64,000 nucleotides of DNA from Notamacropus eugenii (GCF_028372415.1 NC_092873.1:356652128-356716127), one strand, 5' to 3'. Positions 12,119-23,217 are shown, counted from the stretch's first letter. Made by a program: numbers and translations. The notes: generated by a model not told the origin, from the sequence alone.

Positions 12119-12290
12119 CAAGGAAAAAATATTCCACTAAGAAAGTGAATTATAATCCTGAATGAGCTTGGCCCATACCCATAATTCAAGTCTGTTAACT
12201 TGTGTTGAGGAAAAAATTCTACTAAGAAAATGAATGATGTAATTCCTGATTATAATTCACTTTGTTAGTTGAATTTTCCCCTTAATATTC
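12119..12290. repeat. Three copies of a 40-bp motif, two direct and one inverted
   Basis: Copy 1 is at about 12,119-12,157, a direct copy at about 12,206-12,241, and an inverted copy at about 12,248-12,290. AAGTGAATTATAATC at 12,143-12,157 has its exact reverse complement at 12,248-12,262. The block could fold as a hairpin. Origin unknown. Confidence 0.7.
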
Positions 12291-12519
12291 ATTTGTCTTT
12301 TTTTCTTTATTGTGTATTGCTATTATTAAAGATTTCCCTGGTGACATTTAAAACGGTGTAATATTTTTATAGTATGTGATTTATTCTCACTTTGTATTTA
12401 TTCCACATATTTAATCTGGCATCAGACAAATACCTAGTTTTCTGATATCTAGTTCTGTTCATTTTCTCTCAGGTGGCACTGAATTGTTGCTACAAAGTGG
12501 TATAATGTAAGCCCCATCT

Positions 12520-12640
12520 AGGACAACAAAGGACTGATTCAGCCCTTCTGCTGATACAGGATAAATTAAATCCCTACCACCTGGCACTGAAGGTCTCCTC
12601 AATTTGTTTCCGGGTTTCCAGTCTTATTAGGTCCTAATGG
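12520..12640 (+). mobile_element. L2 LINE fragment
   Basis: Degenerate L2 3'-UTR text (GCACTGAAGGTCTCCTCAA, TTTCCAGTCTTATTAGG). Confidence 0.45.
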
Positions 12641-12654
12641 TATTATTATCTACT

Positions 12655-12885
12655 ATTACTTTTGTTCAGTCATATCTGACTCTTTGTGACCCCCTTTGGA
12701 GTTTTCTTGGCAAAGATACAGGAGGGGTGCACCATCTCCTGCTTATTTTACAGATGAGGAAACTGAGGCAAATAGGAGTAGGTGACTTGCCCAGGGTCAC
12801 ATGGTTACTAAGTGTCTGAGGCCAGCTTTGAACTCAGTAATATGAATCTCCAGGTCTGGCAGTCTATTCACTGTGCCGTAGACCA
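12655..12885 (-). repeat. MAR1-like CORE-SINE
   Basis: Antisense. Contains TTGTTCAGTCATATCTGACT, CAGATGAGGAAACTGAGGC, GGTCACATGGTTACTAAGTG, and TCTATTCACTGTGCC. Confidence 0.92.
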
Positions 12886-12889
12886 TTAT

Positions 12890-12990
12890 ACTCTTTATTT
12901 TATACTATTATTTTATATACTATATACATATACTATTAACATATACATACTATCTACTAATAGTATACATATTGATATCATTATTAGTTG
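12890..12990. repeat. AT-rich simple repeat
   Basis: Imperfect TATACTATTA-type repeats. Confidence 0.7.
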
Positions 12991-13109
12991 ACTATTTATA
13001 CTATAAATCTCTATGTTGCAGCCAAATGAACTGGTTTCTATTATCTGATTTAATCCTTCCCCCTTCCACCTCTATAGAGCATACCTGGATAAAGATACAT
13101 TGTTTCCTC

Positions 13110-13640
13110 CATAGCAGTAAGCTCCTTGAGGGCAGGGACTTTTTGACTTTTATCTTTATATTCCTAGTATGTAGGCCAGTCCAAGGCACATAGAAGGTGC
13201 TTAATGCTTAATACTTTGATTGACGGATCCATGCATTTGCAGCTACTGCCCCAAATGCTTGGAATGCTTTTCCTTCACACCTTCACATACTGAAATTCTT
13301 CCCTTCCTAGAAGTTCATAAGGAGACACAGACAAACAAGACAGTTCTGAAACTAATATGATGAATTTATTCTACATTAAAAAAACCCCAAGGTGTATATA
13401 TTAGAGATTCCTGGTTTTATATACAATCCTCTTTTTTTTTTTTAATGGAAGTGTTTGTGTTGGTGTTTGTCAGGTTCAGAATAATAACAAAAAACAAAAT
13501 TATTTTAAAAAGGAAAATAAATACTTCCCTTCCTTCATGGCTCAGTTCAGGCTGCTTCTTCCTCATAAAATCTTTTTCTAACTTCCCAGCTATACATGGT
13601 CTCTCTGTCCCTCCACATCTCATAAAACTGTTATTGTAAT
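13110..13640 (+). mobile_element. L2 LINE relics, interrupted
   Basis: An L2 3' end at 13,110-13,225 (GTAAGCTCCTTGAGGGCAGG). L2 3'-UTR text follows at 13,235-13,317 and resumes at about 13,527-13,640 (CTTCATGGCTCAGTTCAGGC). About 210 bp of T-rich sequence separates the two parts. Confidence 0.6.
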
Positions 13641-13689
13641 TTTCACATTAGATTATCACATTACTTTATAATTTATACTTCATGCACAG

Positions 13690-14654
13690 TGTAGGAATTG
13701 TCACACAGGAAGCTGGTTCTTATACATGTATAAAAAAGGGAAATAGATGAGTAGGAATACCTACTAATAGCTACCAAGGTAATTTCTGCATAAATTACTC
13801 AATGGTGCCCATAACTTGAGCTTCCACAGTCCCCTTCAGTCCCTGTCACATGTGTGGTACGTTGCCAGCCAACTGCAGTGTTAATGTAAGGTTAATGGTG
13901 GGTGGGGAGAAGAATTAAAGATCTTCCTTGCCCATTAATGGACCTTAATACGTTTTTGTTAATTTCTGTTGAGGGGTCGTGCCTCCAGCTCTGAAAAGTG
14001 TATAAATACTCTGAGGTAAGGTTTCACTTTGGAACTTAGTCATTAGAAGTGTTTGTTTGGCTAGATGAGACTTTGGGTAGCCACTAAGGAGTTCCTCTGA
14101 TTTTGAAAACCCAAATGTTGGTGCTTTTCTCCCTGGTAACTATGTATGTATTGCTTAAGGTCAGACAGTTGGAAGCCCTCTCTGTTGGTCTTTATTTCTC
14201 TGCTTGTATTTTCTTTGAAGTTCAGGGTGCTGACTTTTCCCCCTGAACTCAATGAATGATATATGTGTTTGATTAAAGTGATTATTGACTCCTCAAAAGT
14301 TGCTTTCCTTTTAGAAAAGCAGTTCTCAGAACCTGCACAACAGGCCCTCCTGTGTATACTGGGGTCCTCTTTGATATGCCAGCCTAGACTTTGTCCATGT
14401 GATAGGACCCCATGTGGCTCTCTCTGACTTCCAATGTTATTCCCTAACCCACTGAGGTCACAGGAACAGAATGACTTGGATTCTAGCCACTTGGTGACTT
14501 GGCTCAACACTTATCTTGCCTCAGTGACTCCAGGTTCCATATAGATCTATGAGGGTTATAGAATTTGGCTATTATATTCCTGTGTGAGACTGGATGGATG
14601 AGCTGGCTGTTATGGTTGAGAACATGGGCATACTTGCTGTGCTAGTGATACAAA
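13690..14654. other. Unassigned segment with a TATA-like box
   Basis: I recognise no repeat family. A TATAAATA box lies near 14,001 on the plus strand. The minus strand holds a 149-codon open frame at 14,061-14,510 without any domain I know. Could be the body of an old, unnamed repeat. Confidence 0.35.
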
Positions 14655-15182
14655 TGAGGAAGTTGGGATACCAGGCCTGGGGGCAGTGGCTAGGCTCCAT
14701 CATCTCTGCTCTTGAGCTCTCAGTCTACCTTTGGGAAACCATCTGCTCTTGATCTTACTCATAAGACTTATAAGATAGACTTTTTAAAGCACACATGATT
14801 TATTAAAACATAGTAAAGGAAATCAATAAAGGAAATGGAATTGTCACATGGCAAGCTTTAAAGAAAGTGCTGCACATGATTTTCCCCTCCTCCAGTCTTC
14901 TTAACGATTCTCACTACTTGGGTCATGGGGAGAAGGATTAGGGAGGAGCTCCATGCTGAGAATGTCTAGGCAAGGAATTGGAGAAACCGGGGAAGAAGCA
15001 GTGGGGTTTGAAATAGGTCTCTCAGTTCAACCTCATGGAAGCTGTGGTTTCCCAGCAGTTGCCAGTCTGGTCTCAGTTTGATGATGTGTCTTGCATTTCC
15101 AGTGCTTTGACATATTATCTGTGCTCCAGATCCCTGTTCAGTATCTGTTCTTGCTCTTCTGCATTGGGGTCCTAGCCCCAAC
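14655..15182 (-). mobile_element. Possible solitary LTR, antisense
   Basis: On the minus strand it begins TGTTGGGGCTAGGACCCC, has an AATAAA signal near 14,797, and continues to a CA near 14,655. The layout suggests an LTR. No target duplication found. Family and age not assignable. Confidence 0.3.
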
Positions 15183-15239
15183 AGCTCACTTTTTGTGGTG
15201 GGAAATGAGCAGCAAGGTGGTGTGGGTGCCTTGCCCCAT

Positions 15240-15440
15240 TAAAGCTCTCTAGTTTAAGAAGCATCTCTTGGCTGAACCTTATAGAAAGAGTGGTTCAACA
15301 TGATCAATGTGGATATATGTTTAATATGACTGTACATGTATAACCTTTATGAGATTGCATGGGGCAAAATTTAGAGCTCAAAATCTTATGAAAGTGAATG
15401 TTGAAAACTGAAAATAAATAAATTAAAAAAAAAAGAGGTG
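15240..15440 (+). mobile_element. L1/HAL1-type 3' end
   Basis: Ends CTCAAAATCTTATGAAAG, TGAATGTTGAAAACTG, and an A-rich tail. This is the same terminus (in complement) as the 3' end of the HAL1 at 23,218. Confidence 0.7.
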
Positions 15441-15504
15441 GTTATAAAAAGTATCCCAAGAGCTATCAGAACATATCTCCAAAGTAGAAAGAGACATTCT
15501 GTTT

Positions 15505-15705
15505 TTTAAAAAGATTTTATTGATATCTTTTATTCTCACATTGTCTAGATTTCCCCTGTATCTCTCCTTATCCCCATCCCTGGAAACCATCTCTTATGAC
15601 AATGAATTTCTTTAAAAAGAAAAAAAAAGGTGGAAAAAGAGAAAAACCCCAGCAAACTTACCCCCCCATCTGTGTCTGTCTATTTATCTGTTTGTCTGTC
15701 TCTCC

Positions 15706-15742
<37 letters not shown>

Positions 15743-15960
15743 GTACATATTTATGTTATGCCTAATATAAATATATTTTATAATTTCACATATAAATATA
15801 CATACATACACATGTACACATACAAACATATATGCATAACACATATACATATACATATATGAATATAGTGTGATGTTATTTAAAATATTCCAAACCTATG
15901 GAGGACCCCATACTCCCAACCTCTGCAAAGGAGTTCTTACACAAAATTACTTACACAGTC
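15505..15960 (-). mobile_element. LINE 3'-tail relic with a (TA)n run inside
   Basis: TTTTATTGATATCTTTTATT and TATCCCCATCCCTGGAAACC resemble a common marsupial LINE 3' UTR in antisense. A TA dinucleotide run occupies about 15,711-15,740 and TA/CA-rich sequence reaches 15,860. Confidence 0.45.
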
Positions 15961-16835
15961 ATTCTTACACAGAAATCTACTATATTTTACTTATGACATT
16001 TTTACATTAAAATTTAAAATGCTTATAGTTCTGTGTTGGTGAGTTCCATAACGTGTCAAAATGTTGAAGTTTAAATAGAATGTCACAGTAAAGAACAAAT
16101 CACGTCATGGATTAATCTTTTCTGACCTAATTATGGTTGTATCACAGTGGACTTTGAAAACTTTCTGTCATGACTGGTAGCTTTGGTATTTTAACTTGTA
16201 GTAAGAACCTTTTTATGCAGTCAGTAACTCCAAAGTGCTAACCATGATGAGATTTCATTAAATGACCCCTCTCTGACCAAGGTGAAATTTTTGGTGTGGG
16301 TGAAATATTCTTCCTTTCTACAATCATTCATTTACCTATTCATATTCCTTCAGCTGTGCAAATATTCAGGTCTTCATTCATTCATTTATCCTTCCTTTCA
16401 CTCATTCATGCTCTATTCGTACATATTTCCTCAGATACTTGCTCAGCATGTATTATGTACCAAATTATATATCAAAAAGATTATGGTAAGTTTGAGCATC
16501 CCCCAAGCAAAATATTTCTAGCAACTCTTTCAAAGTTCACCTCAAAATGTGTTCCTAAACTTACAGGCACTGATATTTGATAACTGCTTTTGTCTGACTT
16601 TGTTTTCACTTTGAGACTCACTTGTCTAATTCTCTTAATTCTACCATTTCTTTATTTCTATTAGAAACACAGTAAGTGGTGATTTTCATGTGTATTTTGT
16701 TGTTTCAAGAACTTCCAGTGAGAAAAGTCATTTGACCAAGGATGATTCCATCTAATTGTGTTCAATTATCATCTTGCCATCTTTTCAACAACAGAATGAA
16801 AAAAAGACTTTGTCAAATGGTAAGTATGGTAGAAA
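15961..16835. other. Unassigned sequence
   Basis: No gene or repeat recognised. Overlapping 79- and 94-codon frames near 16,290-16,580 look like noise. Confidence 0.4.
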
Positions 16836-17045
16836 TAGTTTGGGATTTTGAGTGTGAGTCCCTGACTTCAAGTCTTTCCTCACTTCATTATATCTATGTA
16901 AATTTGGGGAGGGGGGGTCTCAATTTCCTTACCTATAAAATGGGATGGTTAGACTAGATCTCTTTCTGGCTCTAGATGTATGGTCTTAGAGATAAACTTT
17001 ATCCATCCATTCGTCTGTACGTCCATCCATCTATCTGTCGATCTA
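16836..17045 (+). repeat. MIR/CORE-SINE fragment plus short TCCA/TCTG repeat
   Basis: SINE tail AAAATGGGATGGTTAGACTA and CTCTTTCTGGCTCTAG. Then CATCCATCC/TCTGTC repeats at about 16,999-17,045. Confidence 0.6.
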
Positions 17046-17404
17046 GACCACCTTCTATGTCAGAGATATTAGGAGTTATCAGGAACTTAATAAACATTCT
17101 ACTCACTGACTGATTTGTTTGCTCTTAATCTATATCTGTGATTTGATCTGTGTGGGAAACTTCCAAATTTCCTTTCTCATAGCAGATTGTTAACTTAGTT
17201 GTAACTTACAGTTTTTCAGAGTTGCCAGGAGCCACTGAAAATGCAAATGATTACCTCATTAGCATAGTGCCTGGCACAAAACAGATGGTTAATAAAAACT
17301 TACTGACTGACTAACTGACCATGATCACACAAGTAGTACATGTCAGAAACAGGTCTTCATGCCAGACCTCCCTGACTCCAAAGTTGGTGTGCTGTTTTTC
17401 ACTA

Positions 17405-17610
17405 GTTTAATCATCCTATCCAAGAAGGAAATTGGGTTAGCCTAGTAGGACCCAAGGCTTCTTGGTGAAGCCATGTTGACTCCTTGAGATCACTGCTTCC
17501 TCTTCTAAATATTCACTAACCACTCTTTTAATGACACACTCCAGAATTTTGCTGGGAATCCAAGTCAATCTCCCTGGCTACAGTTTATGAAATTTATTCA
17601 ACGTTTGTTT
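17405..17610 (-). mobile_element. CR1/L3 LINE fragment (reverse transcriptase region)
   Basis: Plus-strand text such as GAAGCCATGTTGACTCC and TCCAGAATTTTGCTGGGAAT is the antisense of the CR1/L3 polymerase region upstream of the FADD motif. Confidence 0.6.
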
Positions 17611-17614
17611 TCAA

Positions 17615-18235
17615 CAATTCAATATGACAAACATTTATTATATGTCTTCAGGATATCAGGCACTGGACTAAGCCTGAGGAAATCAGAGCCCAAATTCATA
17701 TAAGCCTTGTCCTCAAGGATCTTACCTTTCCCCAGCAAACAACAAAGGTGAATATAAAGCCAATATGAAGTCTATGTAATGCAACACAGAGCTGCAAAGG
17801 GGAGAAGATATGAGAAATTAAGAAGGAGAAAAAGGTTTCTATTGAAGTTTCTGCTTGAGCTGTGACTTGAAAAATGACAGGGCTTCAAAGAGACAGAGGT
17901 GAAGAAGGAGTGCATTCCAGAAAAAGGGCAGGATGGGGGTGACTTGCATAGAAACAAGGAGATGGGAGATAGAGTGTCATGTAAGGAAAATAGCCAGTAG
18001 GCCAGTTTGAATGGAACAGTGAGTGCATGGTGGAGAGGAATAAAGAATGGAAGAAAAGGAAGGAAAGAACAAGCCAGCTCTAGAGGACTCTAAGCACAAG
18101 TGTGAAGGATGTTAGGTGCCAGATAACAGAGTTGCATTTTATTCTAGAGGAATTAGGAAACCATTGAAACTTCTTGAGTGATCCCATGACACCTATGTCT
18201 TAGGAATATTCGGAAGCCATTATAGAGGATAGATA
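17615..18235 (+). mobile_element. Ancient LINE (L3-type) fragment
   Basis: ACAAACATTTATTATATGTC, then GTGCATTCCAGAAAAAGGGC, GGTGCCAGATAACAGAGTTG, and GAAACCATTGAAACTTCTTG: a degraded but recognisable order shared by an old mammalian LINE. Confidence 0.5.
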
Positions 18236-18244
18236 AGTTTAGGG

Positions 18245-18515
18245 TAGAATTGCACATGGACAGTTAGGTGGTACAGTGGATAGAGTGCTGGGCCTGGAGA
18301 CAGGAAGACTCATTTTTCTGAGTTCAAATCTGGGTTCAGATATTAGCTGTTTGATATCCTGGGTAGGACACTTAATCCTATTCATTTTCCTTATGTGTAA
18401 AGTGAGCTGGAGAAGGAAATGGCAAGCCATTTTAGTATCTTTGCCAAGAAAACCTCAAATGCAGTCACAAAAAGTTCGCCATGATTGAAACTCTTGAACA
18501 ACATACAATGGACCC
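18245..18515 (+). repeat. MAR1-like CORE-SINE
   Basis: GGACAGTTAGGTGGTACAGT, GGAAGACTCATTTTTCTGAG, GAGCTGGAGAAGGAAATGGC, end CTTGAACAACATACAA. Confidence 0.92.
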
Positions 18516-18629
18516 AGATTCAGAGAGATCAATAAGAAGAGTTCTGCAATAAATTATCTAGGCAAACATTGGGACATTTGCTTTTGTTCAATCCTGCAGC
18601 ATTTCTATGATTATGCAAGACTTTTCAAA

Positions 18630-18830
18630 TATCATGGCATTCGAGGCAGAAGGGACCTAACACAGGTCCAGTCATCTCTTACTTTAAAGATGAAGAAAAA
18701 GAGGCCCAGAAAGTGTGAGGTGACTTGACTAAAGCCACACAGGTGTTAGGGGAAGAAGAGTCAGAATTGAAAGCTTGGTCTCCTCACTGCCAATGCAGTG
18801 CAGCTTCTGCTGAGCTCTGACAATGATTCA
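18630..18830 (-). repeat. MIR/CORE-SINE
   Basis: Antisense copy: GGCAGAAGGGACCTAACAC, AAGATGAAGAAAAAGAGGCC, GACTTGACTAAAGCCACAC. Confidence 0.7.
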
Positions 18831-18884
18831 GCCCTCATACAAGACTGAAGCAAGAGTGCATTAGGGGAATTAGTCTGTTTGTCA

Positions 18885-19030
18885 ATCAATCAACATTTCA
18901 GTGCCTACTCTGTGCCAGGCACTGTGCTAAGTGCTACCAAAGAGACTACAAGTTAAAAAAACCCTGTCCTTAGGGAGATTACAATCTATTGAGGGAAGAC
19001 AATCTACAAAAGCAAGTTGAAAGGTGTAGG
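18885..19030 (+). repeat. Ancient LINE (L3-type) 3' tail
   Basis: CAATCAACATTTCAGTGCC, GCCAGGCACTGTGCTAAGTG, GGGAGATTACAATCTATTG. Confidence 0.6.
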
Positions 19031-19234
19031 GGAGGCATGGGTCATGATGGAGAAGTAACAAGATGTCTAAAAGCAGTGTACTTGGTGGGAAATGGAGGGA
19101 AGATTATGCTTGAGACCCTTGAATAGAAGTTCTTGAGTCGAGGATCCAATCAAATAAGATCCAATCAGAGATCCAATCAAGATATTGATGAGAAGTAAGT
19201 ACCAGGTACATTCAATCTTGAAGGATCCTTAGAT

Positions 19235-19950
19235 TGTCCAATGATGTGTTTGTCCTTCTTTCTGGAAGAGGACCATGACATCAAGATGACATGACTTGCA
19301 GCTGACTTTGATTTGAGTGATGGAGGGCTGTGCAAGGTCACCAACCTCACTTTCTTTTCCTGAGCCATCTGTACCTGACACTGAAGTCCTTGCTCGAGCT
19401 GAACTGTCAAGTATTGAAACTATGATTCAGAGAGCGCAACTCTGATGGAAGGTCCATGTTGTTTGAATGCAAAATATACACTTGCCAAAAAGACTCTTTT
19501 ATGGAGAACTCACATGGGGCAGGTGATCACATCGTGGTCAGAAGAAGTCATGCAAAGACACTCTCAAGGTCTCTCTCAAGAACTTTGGAATTGAGTGTGC
19601 AACATGGGAGATAGTAGCATAGGACTGCTCAGCATGGCATGCCCACATCAGAAAGCATACTGTGCTCTATAAGCAAAGCAGGACTGAGACAGCACAAAGT
19701 AAATGTAGGATGTGCAAATTTGGAGTATCCACCTGAAAAATTCATATGGACTATCTGTGCCCAACCTGTCATAGAGCATTCTCGGCTCATATTGGTGTGA
19801 TCAGCCATAGTTGCACACAGTGAAACTTCACTTTATCATGGTGATGTTATTTTGGTCCTCTTTGAAAACGAAGGACAACAACCAACTAAGGATGACTGGA
19901 GATGGCCCAGGATGCAATGGGAGACCCTGGCCCATTCAGGCTCAAATGTT
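19235..19950 (-). repeat. RTE-tailed SINE split by an RTE LINE
   Basis: The SINE body is at 19,235-19,390 (TTTGTCCTTCTTTCTGGAAG, GACTTTGATTTGAGTGATGG, CTTTTCCTGAGCCATCTG). Its head is displaced to 19,900-19,950 (GGATGACTGGAGATGGCCC, GATGCAATGGGAGACCCTGG). In the intact antisense copy at 20,408 these two parts are adjacent. Confidence 0.7.
19391..19897 (+). mobile_element. RTE-clade LINE 3' end
   Basis: Degenerate coding text reads SHRGQKKSCKDTLKVSLKNF, then CPTCHRAFSAHIGVISHS. The latter is the zinc-knuckle-like C-terminus typical of RTE ORFs. The 3' UTR (GTCCTCTTTGAAAACGAAGG and ACAACAACC) is the tail shared with RTESINEs, which supports an RTE machinery for those SINEs. Several stops make it inactive. 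Confidence 0.72.
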
Positions 19951-20319
19951 ATTACATTCTTATCACACACATTCTTATCACATATTTATCACACACAATG
20001 TGTATGATATCACACACAGTTTGAGTGAGATACACCCATTCAATGTATAGGCTTTTTTAGTTACTCAAGGGATGGTCCTTTTAATAAAAAAAAATAATCA
20101 CACTGGGAGGGGAAGACCTTCAGGGTTCCTGGGTAAAAGAGAAACAATTACTATTTAGCAATAACATTCACTCTGTTCTAGTTGGGTGGGGACTTGTACA
20201 GTCTATGAACTCTAGAGTGAATTGGATTTAAGGCTTGATCTTTGAGCAAGAAATGTAGCCAGTAAATCCAAAGAAAAAAAGGCAGCTTTTGACTATAGAG
20301 TGAGCAGAGGAGAGGAGGG

Positions 20320-20398
20320 AAGTAGAAAGGAAGGGGAGGGAAGTGAAAGGGAAAGGAAGGGAGGGGAAGGGAGGGGAAGGGAGGGGAAGGGAGGAACT
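20320..20398 (+). repeat. G-rich minisatellite, quadruplex-capable
   Basis: Repeats of GGGAGGGGAA give at least eight runs of three or more G on the plus strand. No gene is nearby to assign a regulatory role. Confidence 0.9.
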
Positions 20399-20407
20399 GC
20401 TATTTAC

Positions 20408-20645
20408 TCACAGGTTGTGTTTGTCCTTCATTCTCTAAGAGGACCATGACATCAAGATGATGACATGACTTGCAATTGACTTTGATTTGAGTGAGGGAGG
20501 GCTCTGCAAGGTCACCAACCTCATTTTCTTCTCCTGAGCCATCTGGGTCCAGTGTCCTGATATTCATCAGGATGACTGGAGATAGCCCAGGATGCAATGG
20601 GAGACCCTGACCCTTTCAGGCTAAGGTACTATCACATTCCCATTT
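20408..20645 (-). repeat. RTE-tailed SINE (RTESINE type)
   Basis: Near full-length antisense copy: TTGTGTTTGTCCTTCATTC, GACTTTGATTTGAGTGAGGG, CTGAGCCATCTGGGTCC, TCAGGATGACTGGAGATAGC, CAATGGGAGACCCTGACCC. Confidence 0.9.
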
Positions 20646-20824
20646 TGAGTGAAGTAATTATTTCAATTATTTCAATGAAGTAATTATTGATTAAAATTAA
20701 TTAAATTAAATAATTAATCAACCCTTCCCACAATAATCCCAAAATATTAGTAGTCTTTCCTCAAAAATTACTTTATTTTGTTTTATTTTTACCCTTGTTT
20801 TTTATAGTTTCCATGATAGGTACA

Positions 20825-21350
20825 GGAGCCCTGGAAGTGGCAGTACCTCCCAGGCCATGCCCCCCCAGACCACTGGCCTAATTCCCACAGTCATGACTGA
20901 GGGGAGAAATCATGGAGAAATCACCACCTGTGACAGCTGCTGACCACCTGTCAACCACAGTCAAACAGACAAAGAACCCCTGGAAAGAGTAGTACCTCTT
21001 AGACCACCAGACCTCCTTCAAGTCCAGTCTCTACAAGCATAATTGGGGGGAGAAATTATGGTAGAGAGGGAGTGTAACTCCTTCATCACTACCAGCAACA
21101 ATTGCCAGCCACCTACCATGAATGATCAGATAGGCTCAGGAGCCTGTGGAACAACAGTTCCTCCTATACTACTGGGGCTGCTTCCAGCTCAGACCTTGCA
21201 CACTCATCCCCCAGAGAAGAGGCCAGTCAGCCCCACCTTCCAACCAACTGCCATATACAGAGAAGACAAGCCAGACTAGGCGAAGCAGCAAGACACTCGG
21301 GGTGGTGGGGGGAGAGACAGGAGGCACAAAGTTCTGGGGAGGTTAAACTG
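20825..21350. repeat. Three diverged tandem units of about 150-165 bp
   Basis: Unit starts at about 20,826 (GGAGCCCTGGAAGTGGCAGT), 20,975 (GAACCCCTGGAAAGAGTAGT) and 21,139 (GGAGCCTGTGGAACAACAGT), each followed by ACCTC/TCCTC. GGGGAGAAATCATGG in unit 1 matches GGGGAGAAATTATGG in unit 2. GC-richer than its surroundings. Family unknown. Confidence 0.6.
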
Positions 21351-21715
21351 CCACTACTGTCTTGATCACCATCCCCACTTAGACCTTAATGGAGCCAGAC
21401 TAGAACCCTGAACTCAAGACCCTTGGGAATGGTCATGTTTCTAGCCCCATGCTGTCAGCTATTGCTTGAGGAAGCAACCTCATTGTGGAAGGCTGCAATT
21501 GCTCTTACAGGTTCTATAACCACAGCTGTTGAAGATTCATAAAAGAAAACTTTTGTTACCAAAGTCCTCGGCATTATGAAATGGTTCAATGCCAGAAACT
21601 GATATGGCTTTTTTCAGTGACTGTAATATGAAAGTAGAGGCATTACCATCTACTTTGACCCTGAACCTTAAAGATCATGGAACTTTTCTACCTGACTTGA
21701 AATTGAAATTTTCCA
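21351..21715. other. Unassigned sequence
   Basis: Continues downstream of the tandem units. Could belong to the same unknown element. No gene seen. Confidence 0.35.
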
Positions 21716-21835
21716 TATGTTTTGTCTTCCTCATTAGAATGTGAGTTCCTTGAGGGCAGAAACTATCTTAATTTTCTGTTTATATCCCCAGCACTTAGCA
21801 TAGTTCATTGTACCTAAATGCTTCTATCACTTAAA
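21716..21835 (+). mobile_element. L2 LINE 3' end
   Basis: ATTAGAATGTGAGTTCCTTG, AGGGCAGAAACTATCTT, TATCCCCAGCACTTAGCATA. Confidence 0.75.
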
Positions 21836-22490
21836 AGCTTCATTCCTTCATTTTTACTTAATATTTGATCATTTGTGTACATGATTCTCTTCAATAGGAA
21901 GGGAATTCCTTCAGGGCAGGAAGTGTTGTTTTGTTTTGCCTTGTGGGTAAAATTGTTAGGGGTAGATAAAAACAGAACCAGTACAAAATCCAAATCCAAA
22001 TCCAAGTCCAAAAAATAAATTTAGGAACCAGTGAGGGTTTTTATTTTTTTTATTTTTTTTTAGTTTTCCAGCAAGGGAGTACCACCCAAATGGGCACAGA
22101 CTCTCTGAAAGAACTAAAGGACAAATCCTATATAGGTTTCAATTTAGGCAGGAGGTAAATTGGGTATGGAGTGCATTGGATTGGACAGGGATTGTTGCTA
22201 GGTATGGGAGATGTGGTATGTGTTGATTGGACAGTGCCTCTTGCTGGTATAAGTAACAGGAAAGGCTCCTCTTCTATCCATGCTGTTTCAGCAGAAAAGA
22301 AGGTTGCAGAAGGGGTTTGGGGGGGAGGATTGGGAGGGGTGGCTGTGATACAAATAGGCTGAAGGGCAAGAGAGAGGAACTACAGACAAAATGGAGTATT
22401 TTCTTGGCTACCCATAATCTTTGTATCCCTAGCACCTGGCACAGGGCTTCATAGGTCATGAGAGCTTAACTATTTGTTAAACTGAATTTG
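21836..22490. other. Unassigned sequence with a G-run
   Basis: A G-rich stretch at 22,317-22,340 (GGGGGGGAGGATTGGGAGGG) could form a quadruplex. L2-type 3' end text lies at about 22,415-22,480. No gene. Confidence 0.45.
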
Positions 22491-22491
22491 A

Positions 22492-23025
22492 GTACCGCTC
22501 ATGACACAGCAGATTTACTCAGGTGAGAGAGGCTCTATTGCAAGAAAGCTGACTGCCAGGTGATTACTTTATTTAGCCACAACGACACATAAGAAGTATC
22601 TAGTAAGGCACAGAGGGGTCGTCAAGGGACTTGTGTGTTACAGGGAAAAGGGTAGAGGATTCCCAAATATTTTCTGACTTATTGACGTAAATTTTGCTTA
22701 ACAATGTTTTTCATAGCTTGCTGTAAGTAGGATATCAGCACAAAAACATACCCATTAGCAATTTAACAAATCTCCAGCTCAAGTGAGTTCCTAAGGCAAT
22801 ACACCCCAAAAGCCCCACCCATCAAACAATGCCATTTATTTGCATTGTTCTGTTCAAGAATATGAACTATTCACCATCTGTGCTTTAATCTATGGGAGAA
22901 AATTCTGTTTGATTTAAATACTGTCAACTTTATCAGTTACTATGATGTTTTTATTTAAGTAAAATACATTTTTCTAGCAGAAGGTGTCCAGGGCTTTGGG
23001 CCAACTATAGCTTAGAGTCCCCAGG
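22492..23025 (-). mobile_element. Possible LTR, antisense
   Basis: On the minus strand: an AATAAA signal (CTAAATAAAG, near 22,572), then about 80 bp ending GGTACTCA. A U5-like end. The 5' boundary near 23,025 (TGCCTGGGG on minus) is a guess. No internal region. Confidence 0.3.
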
Positions 23026-23202
23026 CAAACAATTTTGTTCTTTACCTGCTTGCTTCCATTAAAAAAAATACAACATTTATGATGTGAGTTCAACAGCTGG
23101 TGATCATGGCGGGTGACATGACTCAGTCAACAAATAATAGAAGTATAATGGTTGAAATGAATCCTATCCAGCTGCTAGAGTATTATATAATGTATTCAGA
23201 GG

Positions 23203-23217
23203 AGCTCTATCAATTCT
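23203..23217. repeat. Target-site duplication of HAL1, left copy
   Basis: AGCTCTATCAATTCT, identical to 25,850-25,864. It adjoins the T-rich (minus-strand A-tail) end of the element. Confidence 0.93.

Noticed and set aside
14061-14510. 149-codon minus-strand frame as a gene
   Set aside because: No domain, no splice or promoter context, and it sits in a repeat-like segment.
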